Position numbers and translations under genes: made by a program
Shown here: positions 42,174 to 50,887 of the stretch, piece after piece
Layout of the letters: each line of letters begins with the position of its first letter
Position numbering within the stretch: the first letter of the stretch is position 1
Source of the DNA: Gemmatimonadota bacterium
GTDB lineage: Bacteria; Gemmatimonadota; Gemmatimonadetes; Gemmatimonadales; GWC2-71-9
Length of the DNA stretch: 64,000 nucleotides
Reading direction: 5' to 3'
Assembly (NCBI GenBank): GCA_040388535.1
Contig: JAZKBR010000004.1
Location: 399,699 to 463,698, forward strand
Notes under the pieces: model-generated
What the model saw: only the letters and a program-made list of their open reading frames with translations
Told to the model about the DNA's origin: nothing
Database searches by the model: none

Positions 42174-42453
42174 GACAGAGGACCCTCGTCGCCATTTCGG
42201 GGGTGACGCCGACCAGATCGATCACCTTCGTACGTGATGCCATCCCCCGCACCAGCGTGACCTGACGCAGCGGTATCCCGAACAGCTCCGCCAGAAAACG
42301 AAGCAGCGCCTCGTTGGCCTTCCCATCAACGGGAGGGGCCGCGAGGCGCACCTTGATGGCGTCACCGTGCACGCCAGCGATCTCACTCCGCGCGGCCCCG
42401 GGCTGTGCGTGCACCGTGAGGCGCACGCCAGTCGGGGTCGCCGCAATCATCAC
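42169..42453 (-). CDS. DUF167 (YggU) family protein
   Basis: 94-residue small alpha-beta protein of the DUF167/YggU family. Family blocks are LTVHAQPGAARSEIAGVHGDAIKVRLAAPPVDGKANEALL (start of domain at about 8) and VTLVRGMASRTKVIDLVG. Cellular function is unknown. It overlaps the SurA-like gene stop by ATGA and follows it in the same transcript. Confidence 0.88.
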   Translation of the reverse strand: MMIAATPTGVRLTVHAQPGAARSEIAGVHGDAIKVRLAAPPVDGKANEALLRFLAELFGIPLRQVTLVRGMASRTKVIDLVGVTPEMATRVLCL

Positions 42454-43916
42454 GGCTTGGGCGGTACCGTCGCGCCAGGAACAGCAGCTGGAGCCGGCAA
42501 CGGCACAATCTTGTCGAGCGGCGCGGCGGTGCTCGGCGGGCCCGCCTTGGCGCCACTGCTGTCTTTGGCGTGCTGCTCGCGCCAGGTCGCATTCGCTGCC
42601 GCGATGATGCCGTCGAGTGCCGGCTTGTTGACGGTTGCCGGCAGCCGGGACCGGAGTATGCCCGCGAGATTGCCCGGCAGCGGCCGGTAGAACACGCGCT
42701 GCGAAAGAATCGCGGCGATGAACATGCTGCCGACTTCCGACTCAGGCGTGTTCCCGGCGACCTCGCGCAACCGGATCTTCGCGCTATCGAGTGCGAGCTT
42801 GTACTGCGGTGTGAGCGCCGCGCGCGCCTCGGCGTTGGGTGCTGGCCGCCCGGGCGAAGCGAGTGAGAGCAGGATCTCGCGCTGGGCGAGTTCCCGCAGG
42901 AAACGAGTCGCGGCAGAATCCGAAGTCGTGCTCAGCAGGACTCGCTCGTTGGGGCCGAGCATTGCAATCCAGCTGCGAACCTTGGCAGCGCTGAGCTCGC
43001 CACCCTTCCACGTCGCCAGCGGCGCCCCGGAGGCGAGTACCATCGGCTCCGGTGCCATGGCGCGGACTCGCACGACGGCATCGCCCGAGTAGCTGAGTCC
43101 CAGTGCCTTGCTGGTGGAATCGATGAACCGCTGTTCGGCGCGAAGAGCGACCTGCGGTGCCAGCCACTTCTTCAGCGCCGCCCGCGACTCGGCGCGTGTA
43201 GCCCGACGGAAAAGGTGCCCGCCCCCGGAGCTGCCCAGGATGCCGGAGACCTCACCCGCGCGAAGCGCCCAGATGGCGTCGGCAACCGGCTTCGGCAGGT
43301 CCGCACGCGTCAGCGCAGGCATGAAGCCGTCGTTGGCCATGGAGGCCGAGTCCTTGGAGAACTCCTTGACGAGCGCAGAGAAGTTGGCGCCATCGGCATG
43401 AGCGCGCGCCGAGGCCGACTTGATCCGCGCGATGATTGGCGCCGAGGCGGCACTGTCGAGTTCCTTCGGCAGCGGGATGAAGAGCTGCTGGTAGACGCGG
43501 ACCCGATCGACATCGGCCAGAGAATCTGCCTGCCCATCGGTGATGGGGGGACGTGCCTTGGCACGCGCCTCCCAGAAGTCGAGCAGCATCCCGCGAACAG
43601 CATCGGGGGCGATCGCTTCATCGATCGTTGCCGAGTCGTCGAGGACGAGTCCCTTGCGAACCGACTGATCGAGCAACGTCTGGTCGAGCCAGGTGCTCAC
43701 CAGCAGTGCCGCGGCGAGTTCGTTGGGGGGCGTCGGCGCCTGCGCCAGCCACGACGCGAGCGTCGCCCCGGTAAGCTTCGCGCCGCCCGCTTCGACGACC
43801 ACCGCAACCTTGGCCTTCTCGGGTGAGAGCTTCCCACCGCTGCACGCGACCAGGAAGAGGGGGAACACCGCGAAGCCGGCGGCCGATACGCGAAGGAAGC
43901 GTCGATTGGATGGCAT
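42450..43916 (-). CDS. SurA/PpiC-type peptidylprolyl isomerase, lipoprotein
   Basis: 488-residue envelope protein with lipobox FLVACSGG near residue 19. A SurA-like N-terminal helical region (LDQTLLDQSVRKGLVLDD) is followed by a parvulin-like segment around 150-250 (FSALVKEFSKDSASMANDGFMPALT then VADAIWALRAGEVSGIL), a common layout for outer-membrane protein chaperones. The C-terminal half is helical and ends in a Pro/Ala tail. Foldase activity is inferred from the parvulin region. Its start codon lies 50 bp downstream of the tRNA-Ala gene. Confidence 0.78.
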   Translation of the reverse strand: MPSNRRFLRVSAAGFAVFPLFLVACSGGKLSPEKAKVAVVVEAGGAKLTGATLASWLAQAPTPPNELAAALLVSTWLDQTLLDQSVRKGLVLDDSATIDEAIAPDAVRGMLLDFWEARAKARPPITDGQADSLADVDRVRVYQQLFIPLPKELDSAASAPIIARIKSASARAHADGANFSALVKEFSKDSASMANDGFMPALTRADLPKPVADAIWALRAGEVSGILGSSGGGHLFRRATRAESRAALKKWLAPQVALRAEQRFIDSTSKALGLSYSGDAVVRVRAMAPEPMVLASGAPLATWKGGELSAAKVRSWIAMLGPNERVLLSTTSDSAATRFLRELAQREILLSLASPGRPAPNAEARAALTPQYKLALDSAKIRLREVAGNTPESEVGSMFIAAILSQRVFYRPLPGNLAGILRSRLPATVNKPALDGIIAAANATWREQHAKDSSGAKAGPPSTAAPLDKIVPLPAPAAVPGATVPPKP

Positions 43917-43965
43917 GGAAGTCGGGGTAGGAGTGGGGTGCTTCCGTCGCGGCGACCGCGACCAA

Positions 43966-44038
43966 TGGAGCGGAGGGGGATCGAACCCCTGACCCCCGCG
44001 TTGCAAACGCGGTGCTCTCCCAGCTGAGCTACCGCCCC
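43966..44038 (-). tRNA. tRNA-Ala (anticodon TGC)
   Basis: Read on the minus strand: acceptor GGGGCGG (44038-44032), D-arm TAGCTCAGCTGGGAGAGC, anticodon arm CCGCG-TTTGCAA-ACGCGG with anticodon TGC, T-arm AGGGG-TTCGATC-CCCT, 3' acceptor CCGCTCC and discriminator A. CCA is not encoded. The first and last pairs of the acceptor stem match or wobble. It lies between a terminator and the SurA-like gene. Confidence 0.95.
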
Positions 44039-44042
44039 AGTC

Positions 44043-44058
44043 GAGGCAAATCTAATAC
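44043..44058 (-). promoter_or_regulatory. Candidate tRNA-Ala promoter (-10 region)
   Basis: On the minus strand TATTAGATTTGCCTC: a -10-like TATTAG followed by TTTGCCTC and, 4 bp later, the tRNA. TAG-A-TTTGCCTC matches the TAG-G-TTTGCCTC before tRNA-Leu at 11 of 12 positions. TTCCTG 18 bp upstream is a poor -35. Confidence 0.5.
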
Positions 44059-44081
44059 GCGACCCCACCCGAACGCAGGAA

Positions 44082-44103
44082 GGGGGTGGCCTGGGCCACC
44101 CCC
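44082..44103 (-). terminator. Terminator hairpin after the M28 peptidase gene
   Basis: A 9-bp stem GGGGGTGGC/GCCACCCCC around CTGG lies 31 bp past the M28 stop and just before the tRNA-Ala promoter. No clear T-run, so efficiency is uncertain, but the position fits transcript separation. Confidence 0.55.
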
Positions 44104-44133
44104 CTCGTGCAGAACGGCTAGCGCCCGCCGGGG

Positions 44134-45855
44134 TTACTGCCCCCCGGGCCGGCCACCGCGTGCTGGGGTCGCCGTCGGTTCCGGCTTCCGCGGCAGCCGC
44201 TCGTCACGCTGGGCCGCCTGCCAGGCGAAGGCGGCCAGTACGGCCGAGTTGAAGCGCATATCGTCCGGCTGAATGCGCTCGTAGACGTCCTGGTTCGTGT
44301 GGTGCGTCCGGGAGCCGTAGTCGAGGCCATCCTGAATGAACTGGAATCCCGGCAGTCCGACGGCATCGAAGGAGAGATGGTCGGTGCCACCAGTGTTGCC
44401 GATGTTGAGCGTCTTCATTCCGATCGGATTGAACGGAGTCATCCAGGCGGTGAAAACCGGAGCGACGCTGGCATTGCCCTGCTGGTACACGCCACGAATC
44501 TTGCCGCTACCGTTGTCGACGTTGAAGTACGCTGCGAACTTCGCCTGCTCGGCCGTGGGGTGGAACCCGACACTGTCGGAGTAGCCGTAATGCTGGCGCA
44601 CGTAGGCGCGCGATCCCATCAGGCCCTGCTCTTCACCGGTCCAGAGCCCGATCCGGATGGTACGCCGCGGCTGCAGGTTGAGCTTCTTGAGGATCCGCAT
44701 CGCTTCCATCATCGTCGCCGAGCCGGCGGCGTTGTCCGTTGCCCCGGTTCCCGAGTGCCACGAATCGAAGTGACCGCCGATCATCACCACTTCGTCCTTG
44801 AGGGCGGGATCGGTGCCGGGGATTTCGCCGATGACGTTGAACGACGTCGAGTCCGCCGGGTAGAAGTGATTCTGCATCTCGAGTTCGAGGGTCAGCGGCA
44901 CCCCCTTCTGGACCATCCGGTACATCCGGCCGTACGACTCGGTCGCCACATGAACGAAGGGGACCTGCGGGGCGCCCTTGGCGCGTGAGGCTCCGTTGTC
45001 TGTGGCGATATCGCCACCTACGTAGCCGCGGCCGGTGCCGCCGATCATGATGGCGCCAACGCCCTGCTTCTCGAGCCAGCGCAGCGCAGTGGTGTCGCTG
45101 TTGAGATTGAAGCGCCCGCCACCGAATCCGGGGCGAGCGCCTGCGGCGTTCGCATTGGCAGGTGGGGCAGCTGCCGCGCGCGCCGTGGCTTCAGCCTGAC
45201 AGGCCGCGGAGAGTGCCGGCGGCGTACCGGCACCGGGGAAGTTCCCCCGTCCCGCGCCAGGCGCTGCTGCGGCCGGCGGATTCGCCATCAGCGCCAGCGC
45301 CGAATCACTCAGGCGCGTGGCCCACGCGGTGAATTCACGCACGGGATTGGTGTCCGCCCGAGTGCCCATGATGAACGCGTTCTTGAGCTTGCCCGCGTAC
45401 TTCTGCTGCAGCTCGCTGACGCAGCCGGCTTCCACGATCGTTGCGGTGCCGGTCACTTTGCCCTTGGTGCTTGCCGACCACGCTCGCGGCACCGCCTGAA
45501 TGATGAACGGGTTCGGTGCGACGGCCTGGAACGAGAACCGCTCACTCGCCCAGCCGAGTCCTGCCGGGGTCGTCCACGGCTCGAGATGGACGTTGGCGAG
45601 GCCGTATCCCTTGAGGGTGGTCGCGGCCCAGTTGCCGGCCTTCGTGAGATTGGGTGACCAGGTGAGGCGTGGCCCGTAGACGTCAGTGAGCCAGCTCATG
45701 ATGTCCATGACCTGCGAGTGTTCCATCGCTTCGGTCTTGATCTTTTCGATCGTCGCGACGTCGACCTTTTCCTGGGCGGCGAGCGGGGCGACCACGGCGG
45801 TCAGCGCGAGGAAGGTGCCGAACGCGAGAGTGCGGCGAACCAGCGGGAGTGCCAT
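44134..45855 (-). CDS. M28-family zinc aminopeptidase/carboxypeptidase, secreted
   Basis: 573-residue exported metallopeptidase. Signal peptide 1-28 (ALTAVVAPLAAQ). A PA-type insert domain carries an Ala/Pro/Gly-rich low-complexity stretch (about 185-250). The M28 core follows, with di-zinc ligands in GGHFDSWHSGTGATDNAAG (His, Asp), WTGEEQGLMGS (Glu pair), FNVDNGSG (Asp) and GGTDHLSF (His). ATG 45855 has GGAG 7 nt upstream. It likely degrades extracellular peptides. The substrate side (amino or carboxy end) is not determinable here. Confidence 0.9.
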   Translation of the reverse strand: MALPLVRRTLAFGTFLALTAVVAPLAAQEKVDVATIEKIKTEAMEHSQVMDIMSWLTDVYGPRLTWSPNLTKAGNWAATTLKGYGLANVHLEPWTTPAGLGWASERFSFQAVAPNPFIIQAVPRAWSASTKGKVTGTATIVEAGCVSELQQKYAGKLKNAFIMGTRADTNPVREFTAWATRLSDSALALMANPPAAAAPGAGRGNFPGAGTPPALSAACQAEATARAAAAPPANANAAGARPGFGGGRFNLNSDTTALRWLEKQGVGAIMIGGTGRGYVGGDIATDNGASRAKGAPQVPFVHVATESYGRMYRMVQKGVPLTLELEMQNHFYPADSTSFNVIGEIPGTDPALKDEVVMIGGHFDSWHSGTGATDNAAGSATMMEAMRILKKLNLQPRRTIRIGLWTGEEQGLMGSRAYVRQHYGYSDSVGFHPTAEQAKFAAYFNVDNGSGKIRGVYQQGNASVAPVFTAWMTPFNPIGMKTLNIGNTGGTDHLSFDAVGLPGFQFIQDGLDYGSRTHHTNQDVYERIQPDDMRFNSAVLAAFAWQAAQRDERLPRKPEPTATPARGGRPGGQ

Positions 45856-45946
45856 GAAACGACTCCAGGAGATATGGGAGGGGGACAACCCCAAAGGTAC
45901 GCGCAACGGCCGCACCGGGTTGGCCCCCTGCCCCGCTCCCGCAGGT

Positions 45947-46522
45947 TCAGAGCGAAACGCCTGCCATGACCAGGAAGGTGCGCGTCCTCGATTCCACCCC
46001 TGAGGTGAGCTTGTTGACGTCCTTGAGTCCCCACATGTAGCGCGCCTCGAGGGTGATCCCCTTGTCGCCGCCAAATCGGATGCCGCCACCGAGGGCCGCT
46101 CCGAAATCGGTGCTCTTGACGGCGTCCTTGTCGCAATCGACCTCACCCGCCTTGCAGGTAAGCCGGAAGCCGATGGAAGGGCCCGCGTAGACGAACGGCT
46201 GGATCGCCGGAATAGGGATTGTGACCTTTAGCAGGACGGGCACCTCGATATAGTCGAGCTTCGGGGCATCCGAATCGGGCGAGCCGTCGGTCTTGACGCC
46301 CTTCTGCACGTAGAGCACTTCCGGCTGGATGCCGATCGGCCCGGCACGCATATCAAGTGCGACGCCGGCCGCGAAGCCGGTGCGGTTATCCCAGTCGGGG
46401 TGTTTGTTCGAGAGCGTCGCAAACGAGAGACCGCCCTTGATCCCGAAGGTGGTCTGCGCCGCGGCGGTGTGAAGCGGCGCCATCGCGCCAATTACGAGTA
46501 GTGCGCGAAAGAGATTTCGCAT
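45947..46522 (-). CDS. Outer-membrane beta-barrel protein (PorT/OMP_b-brl family)
   Basis: 191 residues with a signal peptide cut after HTAAAQ and then alternating amphipathic strands (TTFGIKGGLSFATLS, GIQPEVLYVQKGV, LDYIEVPVLLKVTIP, FVYAGPSIGFRL) typical of an 8-stranded barrel. It ends in a hydrophobic strand (LVMAGVSL). Two Cys (LTCKAGEVDCDKD) may bridge a surface loop. ATG 46522 has GGAG 7 nt upstream. Function unknown; often structural. Confidence 0.82.
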   Translation of the reverse strand: MRNLFRALLVIGAMAPLHTAAAQTTFGIKGGLSFATLSNKHPDWDNRTGFAAGVALDMRAGPIGIQPEVLYVQKGVKTDGSPDSDAPKLDYIEVPVLLKVTIPIPAIQPFVYAGPSIGFRLTCKAGEVDCDKDAVKSTDFGAALGGGIRFGGDKGITLEARYMWGLKDVNKLTSGVESRTRTFLVMAGVSL

Positions 46523-46540
46523 CGAGCATCTCCGTGTGAA

Positions 46541-46582
46541 GTAAGCCATCGTTTCAGAGACGACTCAGCCGGAGTGGCTTAC
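46541..46582 (-). terminator. Inverted repeat at the end of hemD
   Basis: GTAAGCCA (46541-46548) and TGGCTTAC (46575-46582) form an 8-bp stem with a 26-nt loop that overlaps the hemD stop codon. No T-run follows. It may terminate hemD or shape the leader of the outer-membrane protein gene. Confidence 0.3.
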
Positions 46583-47358
46583 ACCCGAACACGGGGTTGC
46601 AGTCCGAACCGGGCGGCGAGCACGGAGAGCAACGCCTGTGCGACGCGTGGCGTCGTGGCATCATCGGCCACAGCAATGAGCGGCACCCGGGTCTGGCGGC
46701 AACTGTCCGCCGTCGCACGCCCCACAGCGACCCAGCCGGGCAGGAAGGCATCTTCCCCATGGGACGCGAGTGCCTCCACGACGAGTGGATTCGCGACGAC
46801 CAACAGCTCGGCGCGTTCAAGGGTCGCGAGAATTTCCACATCACTCACGAGGCCGCACCGATACACCGACACGGCCGACACGAGCAATCCGGCATCGGCC
46901 AGCCGCGAGGAGACGTCGGGGAGATCCGGGTCGCCGATGAGGCACAACACCCGGCCGCGCACACCGGTGCCGACGATCTGCGCCACCATCGCTGCCGCGA
47001 CGGCCGGGTCGAACGGGTCGCCAGGAAATGGAGTGACGACCGGTGCGATAGAAGCGAGCGCGTGCGAGTCGACACCCCCGAGGGTCCAGATCGCGGGCGC
47101 AACCTGACCTCGTTGGGGCCAGCGCGCGAGCAGTACGGAGGCCGCCCGGGCGGAGGTGCAGATGATCGCCTGAAAGGTGCTGCCCTCTGCCAGTGCCCGG
47201 TCGAGACCGGCGAGGTCACTCGCCACATCGACTTCAAGCAGGGGCTGCCTCCGGATGATCACCGGCAGGCCGTCGAACCACGAGGCCAAACCGGGGAACG
47301 CCGTCGGAAGTGCCGTGATCACGATCCGCCTCTGGCCCGCTGCAAGTTCTTCCGCCAT
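46579..47358 (-). CDS. hemD: Uroporphyrinogen-III synthase (HemD)
   Basis: Closes hydroxymethylbilane to uroporphyrinogen III in tetrapyrrole synthesis. 259 residues, a bilobed protein with the weak family signature ITALPTAFPGLASWF, ICTSARAASVLLARW, WTLGGVDSHALAS, VRGRVLCLIGDPDLPDVSSRLADAGLLVSAVSVYR and FLPGWVAVGRATADSCRQ. The family has low conservation, so the call rests on overall layout. The start at ATG 47358 is 9 bp from the divergent phosphoesterase start. Confidence 0.75.
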   Translation of the reverse strand: MAEELAAGQRRIVITALPTAFPGLASWFDGLPVIIRRQPLLEVDVASDLAGLDRALAEGSTFQAIICTSARAASVLLARWPQRGQVAPAIWTLGGVDSHALASIAPVVTPFPGDPFDPAVAAAMVAQIVGTGVRGRVLCLIGDPDLPDVSSRLADAGLLVSAVSVYRCGLVSDVEILATLERAELLVVANPLVVEALASHGEDAFLPGWVAVGRATADSCRQTRVPLIAVADDATTPRVAQALLSVLAARFGLQPRVRV

Positions 47359-47367
47359 TTTCACCGC

Positions 47368-48225
47368 ATGAACCTCTTTCAGTATGCCCTCAGTTGCCTG
47401 CTTGCCTTCGGCGGGCCAGTGCTCGCGAATCCGGCGGCGCCGCCACGATTCTTCATGGTGGCGAGTGACCCCCAGTTCGGCATGTTCGCGCGGGATTCGA
47501 ACTTCGTGCAGGAAACGGCGAATTTCGAAATGGTGATCGCCACGGCCAACCGGCTCAGGCCGGAATTCGTGGTGATAACCGGCGATCTCATCAACAAGCC
47601 GGGTGACCCGGCGCAGGTGGCCGAGTTCTGGCGCATCGCGCGCAAGCTCGACAAGCGAATTCCGCTCTACAATGTCGCCGGCAACCACGATGTCGGAAAC
47701 ACGCCGACGCCGGCAACCATCCGTCGGTACATCAGCCGCTTCGGCCCTGATCACTACACCTTTCGTTCGGGCGACGTGACCGGCATCGTCCTCAATTCGG
47801 TCGTGATTGATTCTTCCGCGAACACCCCCGCCCAGTTCGCGGAGCAGGAGCGCTGGCTGGAAGGCGAACTCGCCAAGGCACGAGACGCGAAGGTTCGCCA
47901 CCTGCTGATCTTCCAGCACCATCCCTGGTTCCTCACTGCGCCCAACGAGCCGGACCAGTATTTCAACATCCCGCTGGCGCACCGTGGGCGTTACCTCGCA
48001 CTCTTTCACCGCTACGGTGTCGAGGCGCTCTTCTCGGGACATTACCACCAGAACGCCGTTGCGCGTGACGGAGAGATCGAAATGGTGACGACCGGTCCGG
48101 TCGGGATGCCCTTTGGCGGCATCCAGAGCGGCATCCGACTCGTCACCATCACCGATTCCAGCCTCACCCACCAGTACTTCGGGCTCGGCGAATTGCCCCA
48201 CGAGATGCCACCGCGGCCGCGCTGA
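47368..48225 (+). CDS. Calcineurin-like metallophosphoesterase (CPPED1-like), exported
   Basis: 285 residues with a short signal peptide (LSCLLAFGGPVLA). Di-metal motifs in order: ASDPQFGMF (Asp), VVITGDLINK (Asp), VAGNHDVGN (Asn-His), FQHHPW (His) and SGHYHQN (His pair). DPQFG instead of the usual DxHxG is the form seen in CPPED1-type enzymes. Substrate not known; a phosphomonoesterase or phosphodiesterase in the periplasm is expected. Head-to-head with hemD. Confidence 0.88.
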   Translation: MNLFQYALSCLLAFGGPVLANPAAPPRFFMVASDPQFGMFARDSNFVQETANFEMVIATANRLRPEFVVITGDLINKPGDPAQVAEFWRIARKLDKRIPLYNVAGNHDVGNTPTPATIRRYISRFGPDHYTFRSGDVTGIVLNSVVIDSSANTPAQFAEQERWLEGELAKARDAKVRHLLIFQHHPWFLTAPNEPDQYFNIPLAHRGRYLALFHRYGVEALFSGHYHQNAVARDGEIEMVTTGPVGMPFGGIQSGIRLVTITDSSLTHQYFGLGELPHEMPPRPR

Positions 48226-48236
48226 CCGCGCCGCGG

Positions 48237-49574
48237 TCAGCCTGGGCGCTTCTCCCGCTGCATCCGCTTCGCCACCTGCTCCACCTCGCCCAACACCCGG
48301 AGCAGGTTGCCGCTCCAGATTTTGCCGATCTGTTCCTCGGAATAACCGCGCCGCACCAATTCGAGCGTCACGTTGAAGGTCTCCGACGCCGAACGCCAGC
48401 CGTTCACGCCGCCGCCGCCGTCGAAGTCGGAGGCGATCCCGATGTGGTCGATGCCGATCAGCTTCACGGCGTAGTCGATGTGATCCACAAACTCCTTGAC
48501 GCTGGCAGGCGTCTCCTGCGGATAGCGTCGGTTGTTGATGTCCTCCTGCCGTGACAGGTAGGCGTTCCGCTTTTCCTCGGGCAACGCGGTGATCGCAGCA
48601 CTGATCTGCTGGAAGCCGGTGGCCGTGATCCCGAATTCCTTGCGAAGATCTGCGATGGCGTCCGCGCGCAGGGCATCACGTGCGGGATCGCACTTCACAT
48701 AGCCGGTGAACGCCACCAGCTGCGCGACGCCGCCGTTCTTCGCCAGGGCCTTGAGTTGCTCGTCGTCGAGATTGCGGGAGACGTTGCAGATGGCGCGGAC
48801 GCCGGAGTGCGACGCGATGATCGGCGCCCTCGTGATCTGCAGCGTCTGCATCATCGATTCCTTCGACGGATGGGAGATGTCGATCATCATCCCGACCCGG
48901 TTCATCTCGGGAATGACCTGCTTCCCGAGTGGCGAGAGGCCGTGCCACATCCAGACGTTATCGCGTTCGCCGGTGTTGGAATCACTCAGCTGGCTGTGGC
49001 CATTGTGGGCGAGCGACATGTACCGGCCACCAAGGTCGTAGAAGCGCTGGACGTTGGTGATATCGGTTCCCATCGAAAAGCCGTTCTCGATGCCGATGAA
49101 GATCACCTTTCGTCCGCTGGCATAGATGCGCCGCGCATCCTCGGCAGTGAGCGCCAGTCCCGCCTTGGTGGGGGCGATCTCCTCGGTCAGGCGGTGAATC
49201 GCCTTGAACTTTTCCATCGCCTGGGCATTGGCCCGCGCAAAGCCGGCGCTGTCGAGTTGCGGCGATTGGCCCACATACACGATCAGGAAGGCAGCATCGA
49301 GTCCTCCCTCCTCCATCTTGACCAGGTCCACCTGCGTGCGCGGCAGCTTCTGCGAGTAGTTCAGCGTGTCCTTCTTGAAGTTGCCCGGGGCGATGTCCAC
49401 GTGGGTGTCGAGCGTCATCACCCGCTGATGAATCGCCCGGGCCTTTGCCATCTGCGCCTCCTCGGCGGCCGGCGCCGCCGCGGCCGACGTCGCCGGTCGA
49501 GGATTGCCGCCGCACGCCGCCAGCCCGATCGCTACCGCACTCCACTGCCAGCCCCGCACTCCGCGCTTCGTCAT
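48237..49574 (-). CDS. M19 membrane dipeptidase (renal dipeptidase family), lipoprotein
   Basis: 445 residues. Lipobox GLAACGGN near residue 21. Zinc ligands of the M19 TIM barrel in TLDTHVDIAPG, FIGIENGFS, MIDISHPS, IASHSGVRA and GIASDFDGGGG. Splits dipeptides, and in some bacteria D-amino-acid-containing ones. It ends before the convergent phosphoesterase gene and follows a beta-propeller gene by 37 bp on the same strand. Confidence 0.92.
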   Translation of the reverse strand: MTKRGVRGWQWSAVAIGLAACGGNPRPATSAAAAPAAEEAQMAKARAIHQRVMTLDTHVDIAPGNFKKDTLNYSQKLPRTQVDLVKMEEGGLDAAFLIVYVGQSPQLDSAGFARANAQAMEKFKAIHRLTEEIAPTKAGLALTAEDARRIYASGRKVIFIGIENGFSMGTDITNVQRFYDLGGRYMSLAHNGHSQLSDSNTGERDNVWMWHGLSPLGKQVIPEMNRVGMMIDISHPSKESMMQTLQITRAPIIASHSGVRAICNVSRNLDDEQLKALAKNGGVAQLVAFTGYVKCDPARDALRADAIADLRKEFGITATGFQQISAAITALPEEKRNAYLSRQEDINNRRYPQETPASVKEFVDHIDYAVKLIGIDHIGIASDFDGGGGVNGWRSASETFNVTLELVRRGYSEEQIGKIWSGNLLRVLGEVEQVAKRMQREKRPG

Positions 49575-49611
49575 CGGCTCCGTTCCCTCAAGAGAAGTGT
49601 GCTGTTCGGTG

Positions 49612-50796
49612 CTACTGTGCTGGCGCCATTTTCCAGAACGCAATGCCGCCGGCCTGCTGTCCCACATCGACCGTGGCGACCCGCACCAGGGCACGCAAGT
49701 CGTAGACATCGACCTTCCCCGGTGCCGCGCCCACGCCTTCGCTGCTGACAAAGGCGTAACGGGAATCCGGGGAAATGGCGACACCATTGGTCACCGTCGT
49801 TGAACTCTTCGCCTGCAGCACCGAGTTGCCCGTGGCGAGGTCGAACACCTGAAAGGCCCCGCCCTGCTTGAGCGTGGCGACCAGCAGCTTGCCATCCGGC
49901 GAGACGGCGAGATTGTACGGCCCGCGTCCGGTAGTGATCCGCCGGCTGATCGTCCACGAGCTGCGATCGACTTCCACTATTACGTCGGCCTTGTTGCACG
50001 CGACGAAGATGTGCGAACCGTCGGCGGAGGGCTGAGCCCAGGTCGGCGAGCAGCTCGCGGGCGGCATCGTCGCCGGCGCCGTGGTCGTGTGCTGCATTGC
50101 CGCCATGTCGTGACCCGCCATCGCGGCGGAGAGTGGCCCTTCCTTCCCCTTGGCCAGACTGAAGCGACGACTCACCGCGAAGGTGCGGGTATCGATCTCG
50201 ACCAATTGATCGTCCATCATGCAGCCGGAGTATTGCGCCAGTCCATCCGGCGTGACCCGGCTGCCGTGCGGCATGGTGCAGGTCGTGGTGCGGGCGACCT
50301 CGGTATTGGTCGGGGTGTAGATCACCGAGATCGAGGAGGGCACCATCTCGCCGTGCAGGTTGAAGTTGGCGACGAACGCGTAGAGTCCGTCGGGCGAGAG
50401 ATCAAGGGAGGCGGGAAACAACCCCAGTGGGATTCCGGGACCCACGAGGGTGTCGGGGCCCAGCGCGAAGCGCCAGTATTTTCCATCGGGCGCCCCGTGC
50501 CCCGTCGTCATATGGAGGAATTTGCCGTCACGGGAAATCTGCAGGCCGTGGGGTCCTTCCATCTCGGTCACGATCTCGCCGACCGCCGTCGTCTTCTCGA
50601 CCACGAAACCGCCGGGCCCGAAGCGGAGGCGGTGGATGAGATCGGCCGATTCAGCCCCCACGTAGACCCAGTAGTTCGCCGTGGGCGGCGACGCGGCGGG
50701 CTGCTGCGCACTCGCGCTGACGAAGGAATGCGTCAGCAGGGTGACAATGCGAAGGGTGGTGTTCCACGGCTTGCGAGGAAGGTTCGTGCGGACCAT
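49612..50796 (-). CDS. Exported YVTN-type beta-propeller protein with Cys/Met/His motifs
   Basis: 394 residues, signal peptide ending SASAQ, then repeated blades (HGLQISRDGKFLHM, SLDLSPDGLYAFVAN, PYNLAVSPDGKLLVATL, GVAISPDSRYAFVSS). Two conserved-looking segments, TTCTMPHGSR (C173, H177) and YSGCMMDDQLVEID (C192, M193, M194), plus a Met/His-rich insert GHDMAAMQH (229-236), suggest a metal (perhaps copper) site. No catalytic function is evident. ATG 50796 was chosen over a GTG nine bases upstream. It probably forms a transcript with the M19 dipeptidase. Confidence 0.78.
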   Translation of the reverse strand: MVRTNLPRKPWNTTLRIVTLLTHSFVSASAQQPAASPPTANYWVYVGAESADLIHRLRFGPGGFVVEKTTAVGEIVTEMEGPHGLQISRDGKFLHMTTGHGAPDGKYWRFALGPDTLVGPGIPLGLFPASLDLSPDGLYAFVANFNLHGEMVPSSISVIYTPTNTEVARTTTCTMPHGSRVTPDGLAQYSGCMMDDQLVEIDTRTFAVSRRFSLAKGKEGPLSAAMAGHDMAAMQHTTTAPATMPPASCSPTWAQPSADGSHIFVACNKADVIVEVDRSSWTISRRITTGRGPYNLAVSPDGKLLVATLKQGGAFQVFDLATGNSVLQAKSSTTVTNGVAISPDSRYAFVSSEGVGAAPGKVDVYDLRALVRVATVDVGQQAGGIAFWKMAPAQ

Positions 50797-50887
50797 ACTC
50801 TCCACATCCCTGAATGCTGATGATGTTCATCCTGGTCTGCGCGCCGCCCGGCACGCGTCGACCGCCCCGCGACAGAGGAACGATGTC

